A DNA stretch of 12,748 nt from Euryarchaeota archaeon UBA126 (GTDB lineage Archaea > Thermoplasmatota > Poseidoniia > Poseidoniales > Thalassarchaeaceae). The translations under genes and the position numbers were made by a program. A model generated the notes under the pieces. That model was given only the letters and a program-made list of their open reading frames with translations, was not told the DNA's origin and did not search any database. The stretch lies in NCBI GenBank assembly GCA_002497025.1, contig DAMG01000059.1, forward strand, positions 1 to 12,748, given 5' to 3'. Within the stretch, counting starts at the first letter, position 1, and the number at the start of each line of letters is the position of its first letter. Positions 7,647 to 12,748 of the stretch are shown piece by piece.

Positions 7647-7705
7647 GTATATTCCTCATACTAACCTGCATTGAAGATAACCATTCTTCAGCCACTCTTC
7701 GGTTA

Positions 7706-7735
7706 TTGGAAATAGTGTCTGCAAACACTCTCCAA
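7706..7735. promoter_or_regulatory. Interrupted dyad, candidate operator for nadB and/or smc
   Basis: The core AGTGTCTGCAAACACT (7714-7729) is a 16-base palindrome with a single mismatched pair. It is flanked by a second complementary pair, TTGGA (7706-7710) and TCCAA (7731-7735), separated from the core by 3 and 1 bases. It lies about 60 bases upstream of the nadB start and about 90 upstream of smc, a usual place for a transcription-factor site. I do not recognise the motif as that of a known NAD regulator. Confidence 0.4.
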
Positions 7736-7815
7736 ATCGCTGTGATGCCTCAACCTTCATAGCCTTGGAAGAGGGCAGGGCGAGAATGACGTTGGGTAAA
7801 TTTCCTTCGTCAAAT

Positions 7816-7822
7816 AGGTGAT
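7816..7822 (+). promoter_or_regulatory. Shine-Dalgarno site of smc
   Basis: AGGTGAT matches the archaeal anti-Shine-Dalgarno and lies 3 bases before ATG 7826. An ATG at 7821 overlaps this site, is out of frame and stops after five codons, so 7826 is the better start; it gives the conserved MHLLRIEVENFKSF N-terminus of SMC proteins. Confidence 0.65.
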
Positions 7823-7825
7823 GGG

Positions 7826-10800
7826 ATGCACTTACTGAGAATAGAAGTAGAGAACTTCAAGTCCTTTGGCGGTGAGATTACCATCCCCTTCGATGAAGGA
7901 TTTACTGCGATAACCGGTCCAAACGGTTCTGGAAAGTCGAATTCTGGCGACGCGATTCAATTCGTACTCGGAACACGTTCGACAAAAGTAATGAGAGCAG
8001 ACAATGTTGCTGACTTGATATTCAATGGTGGAAAGCGCGGTAAGCCTGCCCGTCACATGTCGGTAACACTCGTTTTCGCGAACAAACCCGAATTAGGAGG
8101 GCGACGAAGACTGCGTATCGCTGAGGACGAAGTTGCATTCACAAGGGCCGTTCGCTTGAACAGAAAGAACCAACCGATTTCATCCTACAGAATTGGCGAA
8201 AGAAGTGTTACTGCAACCGAGATGAGGAGAACACTTGCTGAGGCTGGATTACATGGTGATGGGTACAATATAGTTCTCCAGGGAGATGTAACTAATCTTG
8301 CAACCATGACGGATTGGAAGAGAAGAGGCGTTCTAGAGGAGGTCGCTGGTGTGACCGCTTATGATTCCGAAATCCGCTCGGCCAATAATCAACGTAAAGT
8401 GGTTGAAAACGATATCGAGACTATCGAATTATTTGAGTCGGACCAAAAGGCCCGCTTGAAGAAATTGGAAAAAGAGAGAGAACAGGCTCTCAAGTATCGC
8501 GATCTCAAAGAACAGTTAGACCAAGCTAGAATCATCTTGGCCCAGGCCAAGTATCGTAATCGAGTCGACGAGATTCGTATGCTGAACGAAGATCATGAGA
8601 AATATCAAGAAAAAAGTAACAAGGTTCGTGAAAGTGTCAGAAGTAACGAATCTCGTCTTTTAGAACTTGAAGAAGAATTGGTCAACGTTTCTCGTGAACT
8701 CGAAGATATGGCGACTGGAGAATCGAAAGCGGTTATGGATGAGATTCGATCCTTGGAAATTGAGGTCGAAACTAGCCGAGACAGAATTGGTGACCAAAAC
8801 CGAGCCTCTGAAGATGCGGTCGAGGAAATCGAATTTTTCCAATCCGACTTAGAATCAGCCGAGGCAGCAATTACAACACTCGTAGGGGAGATTGAGGCGG
8901 CTAAACAATCAGTGACAGATGCCGACAATTCCCTTGAAGAGGCCGAAAGAGATGAGACCGAGGCACGTAAAGCAATAGAATCCGGAGACAAGCATTCCCG
9001 TGATTTGAATCGAGCTTTAGGTCTGGCAAATGAGGAATTATCCAAGGTACATGACAAAATGGCTGAAGCCAGACTAGAATCAGATAGAGCCGAGCAAGCA
9101 GTGAGAATAGCCTCTGACAATCTAGCGGATTTGGAGGAACAATACGAGATAATGTCACTTGAGCGAGATGACCTCGAACTAACTGGTGAGGATTTACAAG
9201 AAGAAAAGCCGGTTGAGGATAGAGAATCATTGGCTGTTAAATTAACTCAATTACAGAAACAAGAGGTCGCACTTCGCGGTGATCGCGATAGTGCAGAGGA
9301 GCAATTGAGAGGAGCCAACCGGGCACTTGACCGCGTTCGTGCCGCACAGGAGGCAAGAGCTTCGAAACCAGGTTCTGTAGTAACTTTGCGCGCATTATCC
9401 AAACTAAGAGAGAGCGGAGAAATCAAGGGGATACTTGGTTCACTCGGAGAATTGACTTCACCAAAGGATGATTCTCACGAGGAGGCACTAGCATTCGCAT
9501 TAGGCGGAGGTATGAATTCAATCGTTGTTAGCGACGATGAGGTCGCTGCAAGTTGTATCAAGTGGCTTGGTGCAAATGGCGGTGGTAGAGCCACATTCCT
9601 TCCCCTCAACAAGATTAGTGCATCTCGTGCTCAGGGTAGAGCCTTAATGGTCGCTAGAAATCCCGGAATTGTCGGATTCGCTCATGATTTATTGGATTAT
9701 GATGAACAAATTGAAACCGCAGTACGCTTCGCTTGTAGAAACACACTGATTGTTCAGTCGATGGATGTGGCGCGCCGTAACATGGGTGGCGTTCGAATGG
9801 TCACTCTTGACGGCTCGATAGTCGAAGCAACTGGTGCGATGACAGGTGGCTCTTCAGCAAAGGGTTCACGTCCATCATTTGGTGGCGCAGGAGCCGCTAG
9901 CGCTGGAATGGAGAATCTTGAATCAGCAGTGAATAGAGCCAACCTTAGATATTCAACAGTGGAAGCTGCACTAAAAGAAATCCGTGACAATATGAATGAT
10001 GTGCGGAACCAAATTCATGGACTCGATGATAGTGACCACTCAGTAAGGGTGAGGAATTGGAAGGCCGATGTTAAGATTGCACAGAAGCAAGTAGATGACA
10101 CCAGCAAGAAGGTTATCGATGCTCGTAATGAATATGAGAGATTGGAGGCCGCTAGCCAACAAGCGATTCAGTCGGCGGCTGTTGCTGAAAAAGAACACGA
10201 AACTGCTCTTGAGGCTCGCCAATTAGCCGCGGAGGCGTTACAGAATCACACACCAGATCATCTTTCACAAATTCTTCGAAGCGCTCAGGATATACGAACT
10301 GAGGCCGAGCGTACTAAGTTGAGGGCTGAGTCAGACATTGTAACCGGTGGTGAGAAACTCAAAGTTCTCGAGGATAGAAAGAACGAACTCACTAGGTCTG
10401 TTGAGAGGCAAAACGAAATCATTACAGAAGCCACAAGTGCGATTGAGAATCTTCAGATACTAATCGATAAGGCAGAGGAGAGCCTGAAGGAGCTCAAATT
10501 GCAAGCATCACAATTTAATGAAGAGCATCAAATTCTCAGCGGGCGTAAGGACGAAATTGTCGACGAGCGCGCTAGCCTTCGCGCTCATGTAGAACAGATG
10601 CAGACTCAGCGTGAAACAATCAAGTCAAGATTGGAAGGTCTCGTTGAGAGTATAAGGAACAAACAAGAGACCTTGGCCGAATTAGAGGAAGAATTGGGCG
10701 AGAACGAAATTGAAATTCCGGAATTAGACACTCATTTGCCAACAGTGGCCGAGGCGGAGAAGGGGGTGCAGGGCCTAGATCGCCGCCTCGGCCAACTCGG

Positions 10801-11755
10801 CGACGTGAATATGCTAGCGATAGAAGACTACGACATAACTTTAGAGAGAATCGCTGGACTCGTCGCCGACGGAAAACTCTGCAAGGAGCGACACGCAATG
10901 CTTGTCAGCCTTGCAGAACAACTTGAAGAAGAGAGAAAAACAAGACTTCTGGCAGTCTTCAACGAAGTCAATCGAAACTTCACTCGAGCCTACAGGCTGC
11001 TACAGCCCGGTGGCGAGGGCGAATTGCAACTTGAGAATACTAAGAATCCGTTTGAGGGAGGGCTCAGGATGGCTTGTATTCCACCTGGTAAGAGCAAGAG
11101 AACTCGTCGAAGTTTCCTCTCAGGAGGAGAGAAATCGATGGCAGCCCTGGCTTTCGTTTTCGCAATCCAGGATTACGAACCAAGTCCATTTTACTACTTT
11201 GATGAGGTCGATCAAAATCTAGATCCTTTCAATGCTGAGAGAATTGCTACACTCTGTAGAATTCGCAGTACCCACGCTCAATTCATTATGGTGACACTAA
11301 GGAAGGTCAGCCTAACACTTGCTGACCATCACATTGGAATAACCCACGCTGGAGATGGATGTAGCCGCCGAATTGCAGACTTCGACAGAGCTGCAGCAAT
11401 AGAACTCGGAGAGGAATTTGAGGCGGAGCAAGAGGCGCTGAAGGAAGCACAAAGTGCAAAGGAAGGCATGACTGATTTGCCGAGTGCGGAGACCATGCCA
11501 AAGGTGCCTGAACCAATGGATCGTCCGTTGAGTCTTGGTGGTCTTGCAGATAGGGCAGGTGTCGAAGTATCTGAGGATGCTAAAGAAGATAACTCGGAAT
11601 CTAACGAATCAACGATGTCTTCGCTGAAGGAAAGAACTGATGAATGGAGCGAAGATATCGCAGAGAAGGAAGCGGCAATTCCTCCTACTGAAGACGATGA
11701 AGAAGAGATTGACAGCGAGGCGGTTGTCGAGCAGGAGTTGGAGAGAGAAGAATGA
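7826..11755 (+). CDS. smc: Chromosome segregation / condensin ATPase SMC
   Basis: This 1309-residue protein has complete SMC architecture. The N-terminal half-head carries Walker A GPNGSGKSN (31-39) and the Q-loop in VLQGDV (Q152). A first coiled coil of Glu/Lys/Arg-rich sequence spans about 185-510. The hinge spans about 516-680, ending in the family motif GAMTGGS. The second coiled coil spans about 695-1050. The C-terminal half-head has the ABC signature FLSGGEKS (1097-1104) and Walker B YYFDEVDQNLD with D1126 and catalytic E1127. Dimers with kleisin ScpA would entrap or extrude DNA loops using ATP. The Walker B follow-on is DEVDQNLD rather than the common DEVDAALD, but the catalytic pair is intact. 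An acidic, low-complexity tail (1187-1309) extends beyond the usual end, making the protein longer than the approximately 1170-1200 residues typical of prokaryotic SMCs. The gene overlaps scpA by 4 bases. Confidence 0.97.
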   Translation: MHLLRIEVENFKSFGGEITIPFDEGFTAITGPNGSGKSNSGDAIQFVLGTRSTKVMRADNVADLIFNGGKRGKPARHMSVTLVFANKPELGGRRRLRIAEDEVAFTRAVRLNRKNQPISSYRIGERSVTATEMRRTLAEAGLHGDGYNIVLQGDVTNLATMTDWKRRGVLEEVAGVTAYDSEIRSANNQRKVVENDIETIELFESDQKARLKKLEKEREQALKYRDLKEQLDQARIILAQAKYRNRVDEIRMLNEDHEKYQEKSNKVRESVRSNESRLLELEEELVNVSRELEDMATGESKAVMDEIRSLEIEVETSRDRIGDQNRASEDAVEEIEFFQSDLESAEAAITTLVGEIEAAKQSVTDADNSLEEAERDETEARKAIESGDKHSRDLNRALGLANEELSKVHDKMAEARLESDRAEQAVRIASDNLADLEEQYEIMSLERDDLELTGEDLQEEKPVEDRESLAVKLTQLQKQEVALRGDRDSAEEQLRGANRALDRVRAAQEARASKPGSVVTLRALSKLRESGEIKGILGSLGELTSPKDDSHEEALAFALGGGMNSIVVSDDEVAASCIKWLGANGGGRATFLPLNKISASRAQGRALMVARNPGIVGFAHDLLDYDEQIETAVRFACRNTLIVQSMDVARRNMGGVRMVTLDGSIVEATGAMTGGSSAKGSRPSFGGAGAASAGMENLESAVNRANLRYSTVEAALKEIRDNMNDVRNQIHGLDDSDHSVRVRNWKADVKIAQKQVDDTSKKVIDARNEYERLEAASQQAIQSAAVAEKEHETALEARQLAAEALQNHTPDHLSQILRSAQDIRTEAERTKLRAESDIVTGGEKLKVLEDRKNELTRSVERQNEIITEATSAIENLQILIDKAEESLKELKLQASQFNEEHQILSGRKDEIVDERASLRAHVEQMQTQRETIKSRLEGLVESIRNKQETLAELEEELGENEIEIPELDTHLPTVAEAEKGVQGLDRRLGQLGDVNMLAIEDYDITLERIAGLVADGKLCKERHAMLVSLAEQLEEERKTRLLAVFNEVNRNFTRAYRLLQPGGEGELQLENTKNPFEGGLRMACIPPGKSKRTRRSFLSGGEKSMAALAFVFAIQDYEPSPFYYFDEVDQNLDPFNAERIATLCRIRSTHAQFIMVTLRKVSLTLADHHIGITHAGDGCSRRIADFDRAAAIELGEEFEAEQEALKEAQSAKEGMTDLPSAETMPKVPEPMDRPLSLGGLADRAGVEVSEDAKEDNSESNESTMSSLKERTDEWSEDIAEKEAAIPPTEDDEEEIDSEAVVEQELEREE
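11384..11752 (+). other. Acidic low-complexity C-terminal tail of SMC
   Basis: The last 123 codons (residues 1187-1309) follow the end of the ATPase head. They are rich in Glu, Asp and Ser, with runs such as EDDEEEIDSE and a short less acidic patch RPLSLGGLADRAG. Sequence character suggests a disordered extension. It lies directly before the scpA start, so the tail is translated just before kleisin synthesis begins. Confidence 0.75.
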
Positions 11756-12748
11756 CAGTCTTCGATGCCACTGCTATGAGGGACGATATCGTCGCACGAC
11801 TACTGCAAGGCGAAGAGGACCTCGAAACTAGTCGTTATCTAGACAGATTGGTAGAGTTAGCGGCTCTAGAAGAGGCTGAACATCAATTCCTGATAGACCC
11901 ATTCGACCGCTCGGTCGCTTTAGTGTTCCAATTATTCAGATCTAAGGATCTCGACCCTTGGGATGTAGACCTTACAAGCTTCCTAGAGATGTTTGAGCAG
12001 CGAATCAAAACTGCTGACAATATCGATTTACCAACCTGTGGTCGACTTATCCGAATGGCTTGGCAGATTCTAAGAGGTCAATCATCCACACTTATCGAGA
12101 GACAAGATCGAGCATGGGATGAACTCGATGAAGAATTCCTAGACCTTGATGTAAGTGGCTGGGAGACTGAATTCACTGAGGACGATTACAACTTCTCTGT
12201 AGGGGTTATGACTGGTGCGGCAGACAATGTCCTTCCTTCCATGTTCGAAGGTAGAATTCATCGAGGAGAAAGCCGTCCTGTAACTCTCGGGGAATTACTA
12301 ATGGGATTACAGAGTGCTAAACAAATCTCAGAGGATTTGAAACTCAGAGAGGAAATCGCCAAAGAGAGGAGAGAAGCTCACGCAAAGGCAAGGGCTAGAT
12401 TCTCCGGTAGCCTTCACATCGAAGATTTGGAAGCAGATCTTCGAAGAACTTGGAACGCCCTTAGAGATAGATCTGATGAAGGCGATATGGCGGTCGACCT
12501 GAAGGATATTGCAACTTACCTCAGAGACAAATCAGTGGAAGGTGGTTTGGAGTTCGATGAAGCGGAGGCCGAAGCACAGGTCACTGCCTTGGTCTCAGCG
12601 CTATTCCTGACTCACAGAGGTTATGCAGATTTAACTCAGAAATCAGGCCGTGATGGATTGATTTCCATAAAGGATTTACACCCAGATTACAATGATTTTG
12701 ATGTGCTAACTGAGGAGATTAATCCCAAGCCAGAGATGGAGGTAGAAG
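11752..12748 (+). CDS. scpA: Segregation and condensation protein A (kleisin), 3' end outside window
   Basis: ATG 11752 overlaps the smc stop in ATGA. The frame stays open to the window edge, giving 332 residues. The kleisin links the two SMC heads. Diagnostic parts are VALVFQLFRSKDLDPWDVDL (about 56-75), which resembles the archaeal ScpA 'DPWNIDI' helix; IDLPTCGRLIRMAWQILRGQS (91-111), the SMC-neck-binding helical region; and VTLGELLMGLQSAK (177-190). A C-terminal winged-helix-like region spans about 245-305 (KDIATYLRDK ... VTALVSALFLTHRG ... DGLISI) and would bind the SMC cap. The first 50 residues precede the usual kleisin start and have no motif I know. The common bacterial GPLDLLL motif is replaced by DRSVALVFQL. 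Overlap with smc implies coupled translation and balanced amounts. Most of the protein appears to be present; the true end lies to the right. Confidence 0.88.
   Translation, partial: MTVFDATAMRDDIVARLLQGEEDLETSRYLDRLVELAALEEAEHQFLIDPFDRSVALVFQLFRSKDLDPWDVDLTSFLEMFEQRIKTADNIDLPTCGRLIRMAWQILRGQSSTLIERQDRAWDELDEEFLDLDVSGWETEFTEDDYNFSVGVMTGAADNVLPSMFEGRIHRGESRPVTLGELLMGLQSAKQISEDLKLREEIAKERREAHAKARARFSGSLHIEDLEADLRRTWNALRDRSDEGDMAVDLKDIATYLRDKSVEGGLEFDEAEAEAQVTALVSALFLTHRGYADLTQKSGRDGLISIKDLHPDYNDFDVLTEEINPKPEMEVE

Larger units (their letters stand above)
7647..7825. promoter_or_regulatory. Divergent intergenic region between nadB and smc
   Basis: This 179-base stretch must hold the promoters of both nadB (leftward) and smc (rightward). 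I see no convincing full TATA box; GGTAAATTT near 7795-7803 is a weak AT-rich candidate on the smc side. The region contains an interrupted dyad at 7706-7735 and Shine-Dalgarno sites at each edge. No long open frame here looks like a gene. Confidence 0.5.

Noticed and set aside
7245..7664. 139-codon plus-strand frame antisense to the nadB N-terminus
   Set aside because: It overlaps the FAD-binding region of nadB, whose conservation explains the sequence. The translation has no recognisable feature.
7459..7728. Minus-strand frame that starts upstream of nadB and reads into it in another frame
   Set aside because: The first 25 residues look protein-like, but the frame then becomes an Arg-rich shadow of the NadB Rossmann motif. 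The nadB ATG at 7646 has its own GAGG site and a normal N-terminus, so no frameshift is needed.
7786..7821. Eleven-codon ORF (MTLGKFPSSNR) ending just before the smc start, similar in layout to the leader ORF at 2582
   Set aside because: It lacks a good Shine-Dalgarno site and has no associated hairpin, and short frames ending near a start are common by chance.
8605..9120. 171-codon minus-strand frame, extremely serine-rich
   Set aside because: It is the complement of the Glu-rich SMC coiled coil: GAA/GAG-type codons read backwards give Ser and Leu runs. It has no independent start signal.
1..12748. tRNA, rRNA, CRISPR array, insertion sequence or phage genes
   Set aside because: No repeat-spacer pattern, transposase, integrase or structured-RNA sequence was seen on either strand; the window is almost entirely filled by the listed protein genes.

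Overview
The window reads as archaeal chromosome, most likely from a planktonic euryarchaeon of the Poseidoniales / Marine Group II kind. That placement is inferred. What is seen directly is a rotary ATPase with archaeal A-type subunits in the order A-B-D, strong GGAGGTGA-type Shine-Dalgarno sites, an archaeal-style kleisin beside SMC, mid-40s GC by eye, and very tight gene packing. An FAD-dependent L-aspartate oxidase fits an organism that meets oxygen or fumarate. I see no mobile element, CRISPR array, tRNA or rRNA, and no gap longer than about 180 bases.

Layout. Positions 1-2530 hold the end of an A-type ATP synthase operon: the C-terminal part of catalytic subunit A, complete subunit B, and complete central-stalk subunit D. 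A short leader (2531-2615) follows. It carries an imperfect direct repeat, a possible ten-codon upstream ORF and a perfect 10-bp hairpin that buries the next gene's ribosome-binding site. Positions 2616-5060 encode a large multi-pass membrane protein. I read its membrane half as a site-2 protease (M50, EGY-like) fold whose zinc-binding motifs have both been lost, joined to a cysteine-paired, sequon-rich domain outside the membrane. Its stop codon directly abuts the start of a ketopantoate reductase gene (panE, 5061-6014).

The panE stop in turn abuts the stop of nadB, which runs on the opposite strand (6015-7646), so the two genes converge with no space between them. A 179-base divergent region with a long interrupted dyad separates nadB from smc (7826-11755). 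The smc gene overlaps scpA by 4 bases (ATGA), and scpA runs off the right edge.

Functions. The left block makes or uses the ion gradient. PanE and NadB feed the cofactors CoA and NAD. SMC and ScpA form the chromosome-organising condensin core. The item most likely to be undescribed is the predicted S2P pseudoprotease with its extracytoplasmic domain and structured leader, lying between the ATP synthase genes and panE.
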